Of a stretch of DNA of 50,717 bases, positions 7,314 to 14,588 are shown in pieces; positions within the stretch are counted from its first letter, which is position 1, and the number at the start of each line of letters is the position of its first letter. Made by a program: the position numbers and the translations under genes. Source of the stretch: Oscillospiraceae bacterium (GTDB taxonomy: Bacteria > Bacillota > Clostridia > Oscillospirales > Oscillospiraceae). Under the pieces are notes generated by a model. The model worked only from the letters and a program-made list of their open reading frames with translations. It was not told the DNA's origin and did not search any database. The DNA is taken from the NCBI GenBank assembly GCA_015067785.1, contig SVLR01000015.1:1-50717 (forward strand), in the 5' to 3' direction.

Positions 7314-7673
7314 TTAATTTGGATTGCTGTGGACCATAAAGCAGCCAGGCTCAATGTCTCTATTGGTTCTTAAATAGCTTGTACCCCAATCGCGCATTGC
7401 AATCAAAACTGGCATAAGGCTCTTACCAAGATTCGTCAGCGAATACTCAACCTTTGGTGGGATAATGGGAAACACTTCCCGATGGACAAGCCCTTCCGAT
7501 TCCAATTCGCGAAGCTGCTGTGTCAATATCTTCGGGGTTACCTTTGGAATTGCCTTCTGCAACTGAGAATAGCGCATTTTTGCTTCGGCGAGATGCCATA
7601 GGATCAGCGTCTTGTATTTACCGCCGATGAGGCTGAGTGTGGTTTCTACCGGACAGCTGGAGCTTTCGAACAT
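7314..7673 (-). CDS. HxlR-family winged-helix transcriptional regulator
   Basis: The 119-aa product starts at 7673 (ATG with AGGTGA five bases before it; a GTG at 7682 is the alternative). CPVETTLSLIGGKYKTLILWHL is the signature opening of the HxlR/DUF24 family, including the Cys near residue 7 that serves as redox sensor in relatives such as YodB. The recognition-helix region is TPKILTQQLRELESEGLV. These are small dimeric repressors or activators responding to quinones, aldehydes or other electrophiles. It is divergent from the copper ATPase gene, and a perfect 7-6-7 inverted repeat sits directly upstream of its start, suggesting autoregulation. Downstream degV is probably in the same transcript. 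Confidence 0.9.
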   Translation of the reverse strand: MFESSSCPVETTLSLIGGKYKTLILWHLAEAKMRYSQLQKAIPKVTPKILTQQLRELESEGLVHREVFPIIPPKVEYSLTNLGKSLMPVLIAMRDWGTSYLRTNRDIEPGCFMVHSNPN

Positions 7674-7683
7674 AGATATCACC

Positions 7684-7703
7684 TACTATCAAAAAGGATA
7701 GTA
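7684..7703. promoter_or_regulatory. Perfect inverted repeat, candidate operator of the HxlR regulator
   Basis: TACTATC (7684-7690), six bases, then GATAGTA (7697-7703). It starts 11 bases upstream of the regulator's ATG and about 20 bases before the -35 box of the divergent copper gene. Dyads of this size suit a dimeric winged-helix protein. Binding is inferred from position only. Confidence 0.55.
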
Positions 7704-7723
7704 CCGCACAAAAAAGTGCATAC

Positions 7724-7751
7724 TTGCTTTTTGGAATTCTTATGGTAGTAT
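7724..7751 (+). promoter_or_regulatory. Candidate promoter of the copper ATPase gene
   Basis: TTGCTT (7724-7729) and TAGTAT (7746-7751) with a 16-base spacer. A -10 alternative TATATT (7749-7754) would have a 19-base spacer. A ribosome site AAGGAG follows at 7760-7765. Confidence 0.45.
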
Positions 7752-7771
7752 ATTAGCATAAGGAGCGCATA

Positions 7772-7825
7772 ATGTCAACCCTGACAGCATTGGAGGCGAT
7801 GGAATGGAGCTTAAATTTGAAGTGA
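7772..7825 (+). CDS. Possible 17-codon upstream reading frame overlapping copA
   Basis: ATG at 7772 has AAGGAG seven bases upstream and encodes MSTLTALEAMEWSLNLK before a TGA at 7823-7825, in a different frame from copA and overlapping its first 22 bases. The ribosome site and spacing are as good as those of the ATPase itself (GGAGGC at 7791-7796). Translation of this frame would bring ribosomes across the copA start, which suggests coupling or restraint of copA translation. No Cys or His is present, so direct copper sensing by the peptide is unlikely. It may also be fortuitous. Confidence 0.35.
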   Translation: MSTLTALEAMEWSLNLK

Positions 7826-10251
7826 AGGGCATGACCTGTGCAGCTTGTTCTGCACGGGTGGAGACCGTTACGAGGACGGTTCCGGGAGTTACCTCTGCTG
7901 AGGTAAATCTTTTAGCAGGAAAAATGCGGGTTATTTGTAGCGAAGACTGCACGCAGCAGATCATTCAGGCAGTAGAAAATGCCGGTTACAGTGCGTCTGT
8001 CCCAGGCATCAAAAAGGCGGAAGCACCTCCGCAGGACGTAAATAAGAGTATGCTCTTTCGGATTATGGCATCAGCCGTATTTCTTGTTGCGCTGATGTAC
8101 CTGACAATGGGACATATGCTGGGCATTCACGGCTGGCAGTATGAGACGGAAAATGCAATGCTGATGGGTCTTGCGCAGCTGCTGCTCACACTTCCTGTTG
8201 TTTATCTTAACCGCAGCTATTTCTACAGAGGCCTCAAAGCCCTCTATCACAAGGCACCCAATATGGATTCTCTGATCGTAGTTGGCTCCGGTGCCTCCCT
8301 GATTTATGGTATTGTATCTCTAATGATTATGGCTTACGCGATTGGTCGTGGTGATTGGGATCAGGTTATTGCTTGCCGGAACAATCTGTATTTTGAGTCT
8401 GCTGCAATGATCCTCACGCTTATTACAGTCGGTAAATACATGGAATCCATTGCAAAGGGCAAAACCGGTGATGCAATCCGCAAGCTGATGGACCTGACAC
8501 CAAAGACCGCAGAAGTTCTGGTGGGAGGGAATGTAAGGACTGTCCCGGTAGAAGATATTGTTCCCGGGGATGTTATCATACTCCGGGCGGGCAATCGCAT
8601 CCCGGTGGACGGTGTACTGATCTCCGGCTCTGCAACTGTAGACGAAAGTGCAATTACCGGCGAGAGCATTCCCGTGGATAAAAAGGACGGAGATGCCCTC
8701 ATTGGCGGAACATTCCTGTCTGTGGGGTATTGCCATATGGAGTGTCGCAAGGCAGGCGATGATACCACCCTCGCGCAGATCATTCGCTTGGTGGAAGAGG
8801 CCGGTGGCTCAAAAGCGCCCATTGCGCGTCTTGCGGATAAGATCGCGGGTATCTTTGTGCCGGTAGTAATGGGAATTTCTCTTATTACTTTTCTTGTATG
8901 GCTGATTGCGGATGGCACCCTTTCCTTTGCATTTAACTGTGCGATCGCGGTATTGGTAATTTCCTGTCCTTGTGCACTGGGCCTTGCAACACCGGTTGCG
9001 ATCCTGGTTGGCACAGGTCGTGGCGCATCGTTGGGCGTTCTCTTTAAGAATGCAGAAGCCTTGGAACAGCTCCATAAGATAGATACTGTTGTCTTGGATA
9101 AGACCGGAACATTGACCCGCGGTACACCTGTCGTGACGGATATTTTGCCCTCCGACGTGGAAAAGGAGACACTTATTAGAATTGCTCAGTCTTTGGAAGC
9201 GCCATCTGAGCATCCCTTTGCGAAAGCTATTATGGAGCTTGACAGCGTTGATACTGCGACTGTGACTGGGTTTCAAACCTTGCCCGGATTTGGCGTTTGC
9301 GGTAGGATCAACGGTAAGCTTTATTATGGCGGCAATGGAGAGCTGATGATCCGCAATCAGATCAAAGTACCTGTGTTGGATGAATACAAATCGCAGGGTA
9401 AGACACCGCTGTATTTTGCTGTCGAGGATGGCACATATCTTGGCGCAATCGTGGTTGCGGATGTGCTGAAGGAGGACTCGGTGCAGGCGGTAGAGAGAAT
9501 GCACAAAATGGGTCTTCGCGTGGTAATGCTCACGGGAGACAATAAAAATACTGCTTCTGCCATCGCAGCAAATGCCCATATTGATGAAGTGATAGCCGGC
9601 GTGGTTCCCAGCGAAAAAGCTATGGCGATCCGCAATCTGCAAGAGCAGAAACGGCGGGTGCTGATGGTGGGGGACGGGATCAATGATGCCCCTGCATTGG
9701 TAACTGCTGATGTTGGTATGGCAATTGGCGCCGGTACGGATATCGCAATGGAGTCCGCCAATATTGTATTGATGAACAACTCCCTGCAGGGTGTATGTGA
9801 CGGCATTGCCCTCAGCAAGGCAACAATTCGGAATATTAAGCAGAATCTGTTTTGGGCATTTATCTATAACAGCCTTGGTATTCCCATTGCTGCCGGTGCA
9901 CTCTATCCGTTTTTCGGTCTGCTGCTCAGTCCGATGCTGGGCGCTGCGGCAATGAGTCTCAGCTCCGTCTTTGTAGTAACAAACGCATTGCGGCTCCGTG
10001 CTTTTAACCCTAAGGATAAGCAAACTTTAATAACACATATTCAGGAGGAAAAACAAATGGAAACAAAGATTTATGTGGACGGTATGATGTGCTTGCACTG
10101 TAAGGCACGGGTAGAACAAGTGTGTAAGGGAATTGCCGGCGTAACAGATGCAGTTGTTGATCTGCAGGATAAGTCTGTAACTGTGACCGGTATGCCAGAT
10201 ATTACTGCAATTAAAAAGGCAATTACCGAAGCCGGATATGAAGTAAAATAA
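7804..10251 (+). CDS. copA: Copper-translocating P1B-type ATPase with N- and C-terminal heavy-metal-binding domains
   Basis: An 815-aa ATPase with all P1B motifs: N-terminal heavy-metal domain with GMTCAACSARVE (Cys12, Cys15), TGES actuator loop, intramembrane CPC (388-390) in SCPCALGLATP, phosphorylation site DKTGT (Asp432), SEHPFAKAI (conserved HP of the nucleotide domain) and GDGINDAP near 623. CPC plus HP is the Cu(I) export type. After the last membrane helix a short linker leads in frame into a second heavy-metal domain, GMMCLHCKARVE (Cys763, Cys766). An AGGAGG and ATG precede that second domain (see 10057-10251). It sits divergent from an HxlR regulator; no CsoR or CopY gene is in the window. 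It pumps Cu(I) out of the cytosol. Confidence 0.95.
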   Translation: MELKFEVKGMTCAACSARVETVTRTVPGVTSAEVNLLAGKMRVICSEDCTQQIIQAVENAGYSASVPGIKKAEAPPQDVNKSMLFRIMASAVFLVALMYLTMGHMLGIHGWQYETENAMLMGLAQLLLTLPVVYLNRSYFYRGLKALYHKAPNMDSLIVVGSGASLIYGIVSLMIMAYAIGRGDWDQVIACRNNLYFESAAMILTLITVGKYMESIAKGKTGDAIRKLMDLTPKTAEVLVGGNVRTVPVEDIVPGDVIILRAGNRIPVDGVLISGSATVDESAITGESIPVDKKDGDALIGGTFLSVGYCHMECRKAGDDTTLAQIIRLVEEAGGSKAPIARLADKIAGIFVPVVMGISLITFLVWLIADGTLSFAFNCAIAVLVISCPCALGLATPVAILVGTGRGASLGVLFKNAEALEQLHKIDTVVLDKTGTLTRGTPVVTDILPSDVEKETLIRIAQSLEAPSEHPFAKAIMELDSVDTATVTGFQTLPGFGVCGRINGKLYYGGNGELMIRNQIKVPVLDEYKSQGKTPLYFAVEDGTYLGAIVVADVLKEDSVQAVERMHKMGLRVVMLTGDNKNTASAIAANAHIDEVIAGVVPSEKAMAIRNLQEQKRRVLMVGDGINDAPALVTADVGMAIGAGTDIAMESANIVLMNNSLQGVCDGIALSKATIRNIKQNLFWAFIYNSLGIPIAAGALYPFFGLLLSPMLGAAAMSLSSVFVVTNALRLRAFNPKDKQTLITHIQEEKQMETKIYVDGMMCLHCKARVEQVCKGIAGVTDAVVDLQDKSVTVTGMPDITAIKKAITEAGYEVK
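10057..10251 (+). CDS. Internal in-frame start: possible free CopZ-like copper chaperone
   Basis: Inside the 3' end of the ATPase frame, AGGAGG (10043-10048) stands eight bases before an in-frame ATG (10057). Initiation there would give a 64-aa protein starting METKIYVDGMMCLHC, the size and shape of free CopZ chaperones (one ferredoxin-like HMA domain, CxxC). No stop codon separates it from copA, so the full-length ATPase also carries the domain. The likely history is a separate copZ gene whose upstream stop was lost, keeping its ribosome site. E. coli makes a free chaperone from the other end of copA by frameshifting, so dual products from copA have precedent. Whether the internal site is used must be shown experimentally. 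Confidence 0.55.
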   Translation: METKIYVDGMMCLHCKARVEQVCKGIAGVTDAVVDLQDKSVTVTGMPDITAIKKAITEAGYEVK

Positions 10252-10313
10252 GTCCGTTTTATTGGACTAAACGCATATTATAATAAAGCCAACAAAGAAA
10301 AGGAGGCTCTATT

Positions 10314-10442
10314 ATGTATGCAATTCGGAACGTAAACGGACATATTCAGGTTTATAATGACAAGGGCTTATTTCTGTTCTCCGCAGATACGGAACGGGAA
10401 GCCAGAGAGGAACTGAGAAACTATGCGCAACATTCGGCTTGA
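10314..10442 (+). CDS. 42-aa conserved-looking small protein upstream of truA
   Basis: ATG at 10314 is preceded by AAAGGAGGCTCTATT, an excellent ribosome site. The product starts MYAIRNVNGHIQVYNDKG, continues LFLFSADTEREAREELRNY and ends QHSA: a short beta-hairpin-like start (YAIRNVNGHIQVY...GLFLF) and a charged helix. Its last 20 bases overlap truA, so the two are probably translationally coupled. I know no function; the N-terminal pattern resembles short strand-turn-strand peptides rather than a secreted peptide, as there is no signal sequence. Confidence 0.65.
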   Translation: MYAIRNVNGHIQVYNDKGLFLFSADTEREAREELRNYAQHSA

Positions 10443-11157
10443 TATCTGCTACGACGGAACGCGTTACCGTGGCTGGCAGAGGCTGAACAACTCAGACAAC
10501 ACGATACAGGGGAAGATAGAACAAACACTGTCTCGCATTTTAGGCGAGGAGATCGAGATCTCTGCCAGCGGCAGAACAGATGCCGGCACCCACGCAAAAC
10601 AGCAGGTCGTCAACTTTCACTGCGCTTCCGAAATGCCTTGCGATGTGCTTTTGGAGCAGCTTCGGCGGTATTTACCGGAGGACATTGGCGTATACTCTTG
10701 TAGAAATGCATCCCCGCGCTTCCACGCCCGGCTGAATGCGAAAGAAAAGACCTATTGCTATCGTGTTTGGAACAGTGATTCGCCCTGTGTTTTTGACAGA
10801 AGGTATATTTATCGGGATACGCGCCCGGTGGACATTGAAAGAATGCGTAATGCAGCGCAGTTGTTTCTTGGACAACACGATTTTTCTGCATTTTGTGTGG
10901 GCAGTAAAACCAAAAAGTCCACAGAACGGTATATTCTTGCATTTACGGTGGAGCGCATCGGTGATGAGATCCGTTTTACCGTAACCGGGAATGGCTTTTT
11001 GCACCATATGGTACGCATTATGGTGGGGACTTTACTGGAGATCGGCAGGGGAGAGCGAGAAATTGACAGCATTCCTGCCTTGTTTGGCGGTGTCCGTGCA
11101 GATGCCGGAGCGCTGATTCCAGCCTGTGGCTTGTGCTTAATGGAGGTGATCTATTGA
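10423..11157 (+). CDS. truA: tRNA pseudouridine(38-40) synthase
   Basis: A 244-aa protein, normal length. It opens IRLDICYDGTRYRGWQR, followed by SASGRTDAGTHAKQQVVNF with the catalytic Asp in GRTDAG, then NAKEKTYCYRVWN, HDFSAFCVGSK and GNGFLHHMVRIMVGTLLEIGRG, all TruA hallmarks. It modifies U38-U40 in the anticodon arm of many tRNAs. It overlaps the 42-aa gene upstream by 20 bases and the ArsC-fold gene downstream by four, indicating one transcript. Confidence 0.97.
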   Translation: MRNIRLDICYDGTRYRGWQRLNNSDNTIQGKIEQTLSRILGEEIEISASGRTDAGTHAKQQVVNFHCASEMPCDVLLEQLRRYLPEDIGVYSCRNASPRFHARLNAKEKTYCYRVWNSDSPCVFDRRYIYRDTRPVDIERMRNAAQLFLGQHDFSAFCVGSKTKKSTERYILAFTVERIGDEIRFTVTGNGFLHHMVRIMVGTLLEIGRGEREIDSIPALFGGVRADAGALIPACGLCLMEVIY

Positions 11158-11495
11158 ACATTCAGATTTTTGGAAAAAGTAAATGCTTTGACACGAAAAA
11201 GGCGGAGCGCTATTTCAAAGAGCGAAGGATCAAATACCAGTACATTGACCTTCTGCGCTACGGTCTGTCCGGTAAGGAGTTTGATGCAGTCCTCCGTGGT
11301 GTCGGCGGTATCGATAACCTGATCGATTGGAGCAGTAAATCTGACGCCATAATGATTATGAAATATATGGATGATGCCCGTGGAAAAGAGGACAGGGCCT
11401 ATGATGACCCTTCGCTTATGCGGACACCCATCGTCCGTAACGGAAAATTAGTAACCGTGGGCTATTGTCCGGAGATCTGGGCAACTTGGGAATAA
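11154..11495 (+). CDS. ArsC/Spx-like thioredoxin-fold protein
   Basis: The start is TTG at 11154, overlapping the truA TGA; GGAGG stands seven bases before it, better than any other in-frame start. The 113-aa product begins NIQIFGKSKCFDTKKAERYFKERRI, the ArsC-family opening with one N-terminal Cys, and contains DPSLMRTPIVRNGKLVTVGY, where the conserved RTPIV loop follows the helical insert. Members include arsenate reductase, Spx and small uncharacterised reductases. The CxxC of Spx is absent and no ars genes are nearby, so a generic thiol reductase or glutaredoxin-like role is most likely. Last gene of the truA transcript; an intrinsic terminator follows. Confidence 0.85.
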   Translation: MNIQIFGKSKCFDTKKAERYFKERRIKYQYIDLLRYGLSGKEFDAVLRGVGGIDNLIDWSSKSDAIMIMKYMDDARGKEDRAYDDPSLMRTPIVRNGKLVTVGYCPEIWATWE

Positions 11496-11498
11496 CAC

Positions 11499-11530
11499 AA
11501 AAGCAGTTTCCTTCGGGGGACTGCTTTTTT
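11499..11530 (+). terminator. Intrinsic terminator after the ArsC-like gene
   Basis: AAAAGCAGTTTCC pairs with GGGGACTGCTTTT around a TTCG tetraloop and ends in six T. Confidence 0.92.
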
Positions 11531-11543
11531 ATTGGGGGATATA

Positions 11544-12917
11544 ATGGAGTGGATAAGAAAAATTAATGCCGTTGTGTGGGGCATTCCTACACTTATCTTG
11601 ATCGTTGGAGTTGGCGTTATTTTGACAATGCTTACGCACTTTGCCCAATTTCGGCTGTTGCCGCAAGCGCTCAAACGCTTTCTCAGCGGTGATAAAAATA
11701 CGGAGATAACCAATGGGGAAAGTCCGTTTCGGGCTCTTTGCACTGCCTTGGCGGCTACTGTCGGTACCGGAAATCTTGCAGGCATCGCCGGTGCGATCGC
11801 CATTGGCGGCCCCGGGGCGGTGTTTTGGATCTGGATCGGCGGAATCCTTGGAATGATAACAAAGTGTGCAGAAGCGATACTATCTGTGCATTACCGAATT
11901 AAGGACAGCAGCGGGAACTATATTGGTGGACCGATGTATGTTATCGTAAATGGCCTTCCACATAAATACCGGATACTTGCAGTTATTTATGCATTATTCG
12001 GCGTTATTGCAGCATTCGGTGTGGGGAACGCGACCCAGATCAATACACTGATCGGAGGCCTCAACAGCGCAATTTCTTATTGCGGATATGCACCCTCTAT
12101 GGAGGGAAATGTTATAATTGGTATTCTTTGTGCGATTTTGGTCGCAATTCTCCTCTTCGGAGGTGCGAAGAGAATTGGAGCGGCGGCTGAGTCACTTGTA
12201 CCCTTTGCGTCGGCTGCATATATTTTTTTGGGCATTGGTGTTTTAGTTTTGCGTTTTGATATGATCCCGGCTGCATTTACCTCTATTTTCCGTGGCGCTT
12301 TTTCGCCAAGCGCGGTGACTGGTGGGGTGATCGGGTCTGCATTTGTTACACTACGCATTGGCGCTTCCCGCGGTGTATTTACCAACGAGGCAGGAATGGG
12401 TACAGCAGGCATTGCACACGCAGCGGCCAATGTGGAGCACCCAGTGCAGCAAGGACTGATGGGTATTGTAGAGGTATTCATTGACACAATCGTGATTTGC
12501 ACGATTACTGCCTTGGTAATTCTATGCAGCGCAGTGCCGATCGCTTATGGAGAGGACATCGGTATCTTACTGACAGCGCAGGCCTTCGCATCCGTCTATG
12601 GCGGTTGGGTGACAATAGTTCTGTCTGCAGTACTATGTTGCTTTGCGTTTGCTACGATTTTAGGCTGGGGACTTTATGGCGCGAGATGCGCGCAGTTTCT
12701 GTTTGGAGAAAAGGCCTGGGGGATTTTCGTGATTTTGCAGGCGGTAACAGTGGTAGTTGGTGCCGTGCTGAATACGCAGACCATATGGCTTCTTGCGGAC
12801 ACGGTCAACGGACTCATGGCAATTCCAAATCTAACAGCGATCATTTTCCTCCTGCCCGTTGCAGTAAGGCTTATTCGGGACTATGAGACTAGGGACTATG
12901 AGAAAACAAAAGAATAG
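11544..12917 (+). CDS. Sodium:alanine (AGCS family) symporter
   Basis: A 457-aa polytopic membrane protein. The ATG at 11544 follows GGGGGATAT by a few bases. AATVGTGNLAGIAGAIAIGGPGAVFWIW and FTNEAGMGTAGIAHAAANVEHP are the signature segments of the alanine/glycine:cation symporter family, which imports D/L-alanine or glycine with sodium. About ten to eleven membrane segments are visible. The gene stands between a terminator and the cysS T-box promoter, so it is probably a single-gene unit, though I find no clear promoter of its own in the short gap. Substrate preference is inferred from family only. Confidence 0.92.
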   Translation: MEWIRKINAVVWGIPTLILIVGVGVILTMLTHFAQFRLLPQALKRFLSGDKNTEITNGESPFRALCTALAATVGTGNLAGIAGAIAIGGPGAVFWIWIGGILGMITKCAEAILSVHYRIKDSSGNYIGGPMYVIVNGLPHKYRILAVIYALFGVIAAFGVGNATQINTLIGGLNSAISYCGYAPSMEGNVIIGILCAILVAILLFGGAKRIGAAAESLVPFASAAYIFLGIGVLVLRFDMIPAAFTSIFRGAFSPSAVTGGVIGSAFVTLRIGASRGVFTNEAGMGTAGIAHAAANVEHPVQQGLMGIVEVFIDTIVICTITALVILCSAVPIAYGEDIGILLTAQAFASVYGGWVTIVLSAVLCCFAFATILGWGLYGARCAQFLFGEKAWGIFVILQAVTVVVGAVLNTQTIWLLADTVNGLMAIPNLTAIIFLLPVAVRLIRDYETRDYEKTKE

Positions 12918-12918
12918 C

Positions 12919-12948
12919 TTGACAATTATCGGCATATAATGGTAAAAT
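12919..12948 (+). promoter_or_regulatory. Promoter of the cysS T-box transcript
   Basis: Consensus TTGACA (12919-12924) starts right after the symporter stop; TAAAAT (12943-12948) is 18 bases further on. A TATAAT at 12935 is too close to serve with this -35. Confidence 0.65.
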
Positions 12949-12959
12949 GATACGGCAAA

Positions 12960-13145
12960 TATCGCTGTGATCGAAAAGAGTAGCGGAAGCTTAACCTTTA
13001 GAGAGTGGGGGTCATCGGCTGTAAGCCCCTTAGGCGTAATTCCGGGAAAGTGCATTCGGGAGCGATCAGAATTTGAGTGATAAATGAGAGTGGAACCGCG
13101 AGTTTTACGACCCGCCTCTTGTGCTGTAGCACAGGAGGCTTTTTT
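12960..13145 (+). promoter_or_regulatory. T-box leader of cysS (Cys specifier UGC)
   Basis: A T-box riboswitch that senses uncharged tRNA. Stem I closes by TGATCG (12968-12973) with CGATCA (13063-13068) and CGGAA (12984-12988) with TTCCG (13040-13044). TGC at 13051-13053 lies in the resulting internal loop as specifier codon, matching the cysteinyl-tRNA synthetase downstream. The T-box sequence GAGTGGAACCGCG ends at about 13100, and a terminator hairpin follows. Uncharged tRNA-Cys pairing with TGC and with the T-box would favour the antiterminator and raise cysS expression. Confidence 0.92.
13113..13145 (+). terminator. Terminator hairpin of the cysS T-box
   Basis: GCCTCTTGTGC pairs with GCACAGGAGGC around TGTA, with a small mismatch, followed by seven T. 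The T-box bulge competes with its 5' arm. Confidence 0.85.
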
Positions 13146-13172
13146 GTTAATTATAATTAGGAGGTAAATGCT

Positions 13173-14588
13173 ATGTATCTTTACAATTCTCTTTCCCACA
13201 AGAAGGAACTGTTTGTTCCCAATAATCCTGATCTTGTGAAAATGTACACATGCGGACCGACGGTGTACCACTATGCCCATATCGGTAATCTTCGCACCTA
13301 TATTATGGAGGATGTGCTGGAAAAGAGCCTGCGCTACCTCGGCTACAATGTGCTGCGTGTCATGAATATTACAGATGTTGGACATCTTGCCTCTGATGCA
13401 GATACCGGCGAGGATAAGATGCTCAAGGGTGCAAAGCGTGAGAATAAGTCCGTTATGGAGATCGCGCAATTCTATACAAATGCCTTCTTTGCAGACTGCA
13501 AGAAGCTGAATATCAAGGTGCCTGAGGTGGTACAGCCTGCCACCGGTTGCATTGCAGAATTTATTCAGATCGTGGAGGGCTTATTGGAAAAGGGCTTTGC
13601 TTATGTGGCAGGTGGAAATGTTTATTTTGATACCTCCAGGCTGGAGAATTACTATGTATTTAATGACCACGATGAGGAAGACCTCGCTGTCGGTGTTCGT
13701 GAGGGTGTCGAGGAAGATACCAACAAGAAAAATCGAAACGACTTTGTTTTGTGGTTTACCAAGAGCAAATTTGAGGATCAGGCGCTGAAGTGGGATTCTC
13801 CATGGGGTGTTGGCTATCCCGGCTGGCACATTGAGTGCTCAGGCATCTCAATGAAGTATCTGGGTGAGGACTTGGATATTCACGCCGGCGGTATCGACAA
13901 TGCATTCCCGCACCATACCAATGAGATCGCCCAGTCTGAAAGCTATTTAGGACATAAGTGGTGCAACTACTGGTTCCATGTTCACCACCTGAATACCGAC
14001 ACCGGTAAGATGTCCAAATCTAAGGGCGAGTTTTTGACTGTCAGTCTTCTGGAGCAGAAGGGCTATGACCCTATGGCATACCGTCTGTTCTGCCTCCAGA
14101 GCCATTATCGGCGCAACCTTGTATTTTCCTGGGAGAATTTGGATAACGCCGTGGTGGCTTACCAGAAGCTTGTTGCAAAGATTGCAACCCTTAAAGACGG
14201 TGGCGATGTGGACGAAGAAGCCTTGAAGATAATGAAGGACAGGTTTACTGGGGCGCTGAACGGTGACTTGAACACCTCTTTGGCAATTACGGCTGTGTAT
14301 GATACGCTGAAAGCAAAGACCACCGACGCCACAAAGCTTACTGCCATTGCGGATTTTGACCGGGTCCTCAGCCTGAACCTTTTAGAAGCTGCAGAAGCAC
14401 TCCGCAAGAAAGAGGCAGAGGAAGCCGCTGCATCTGCAGATCCTGAGATCGATGCACTGGTCGGGGCAAGAACGCAGGCTAAGAAAGCAAAGAATTTTGC
14501 AGAGGCCGACCGTATTCGTGATGAACTGAAAGCTCGCGGTATCGAGATCATCGATACGCCCCAAGGCACAAAATGGAGAAAAGTATGA
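13173..14588 (+). CDS. cysS: Cysteinyl-tRNA synthetase
   Basis: A 471-aa class I synthetase, behind TAGGAGGTAAATGCT. MYTCGPTVYHYAHIGNLRTY contains the zinc-ligand Cys and the HIGH variant HIGN; WHIECSGISMKYLG and HAGGIDNAFPHHTNEIAQSE are the zinc/active-site segments; KMSKSKG is the KMSKS loop. The C-terminal part (DALVGARTQAKKAKNFAEADRIRDELKARGI) is the usual DALR/helical tail. It charges tRNA-Cys. Expression is under the T-box upstream; the stop overlaps the polA start by four bases, so polA, rimI and tsaD may read through from the same promoter. Confidence 0.98.
   Translation: MYLYNSLSHKKELFVPNNPDLVKMYTCGPTVYHYAHIGNLRTYIMEDVLEKSLRYLGYNVLRVMNITDVGHLASDADTGEDKMLKGAKRENKSVMEIAQFYTNAFFADCKKLNIKVPEVVQPATGCIAEFIQIVEGLLEKGFAYVAGGNVYFDTSRLENYYVFNDHDEEDLAVGVREGVEEDTNKKNRNDFVLWFTKSKFEDQALKWDSPWGVGYPGWHIECSGISMKYLGEDLDIHAGGIDNAFPHHTNEIAQSESYLGHKWCNYWFHVHHLNTDTGKMSKSKGEFLTVSLLEQKGYDPMAYRLFCLQSHYRRNLVFSWENLDNAVVAYQKLVAKIATLKDGGDVDEEALKIMKDRFTGALNGDLNTSLAITAVYDTLKAKTTDATKLTAIADFDRVLSLNLLEAAEALRKKEAEEAAASADPEIDALVGARTQAKKAKNFAEADRIRDELKARGIEIIDTPQGTKWRKV

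Noticed and set aside
8809..10023. Long open frame on the minus strand inside copA (404 codons)
   Set aside because: It lies wholly opposite the ATPase, has no ribosome site and encodes a Cys/His-rich random-looking protein; copA has all motifs in the other strand.
12935..12940. TATAAT as -10 box for the cysS promoter
   Set aside because: It is only ten bases from the TTGACA at 12919; TAAAAT at 12943 with an 18-base spacer is more plausible.
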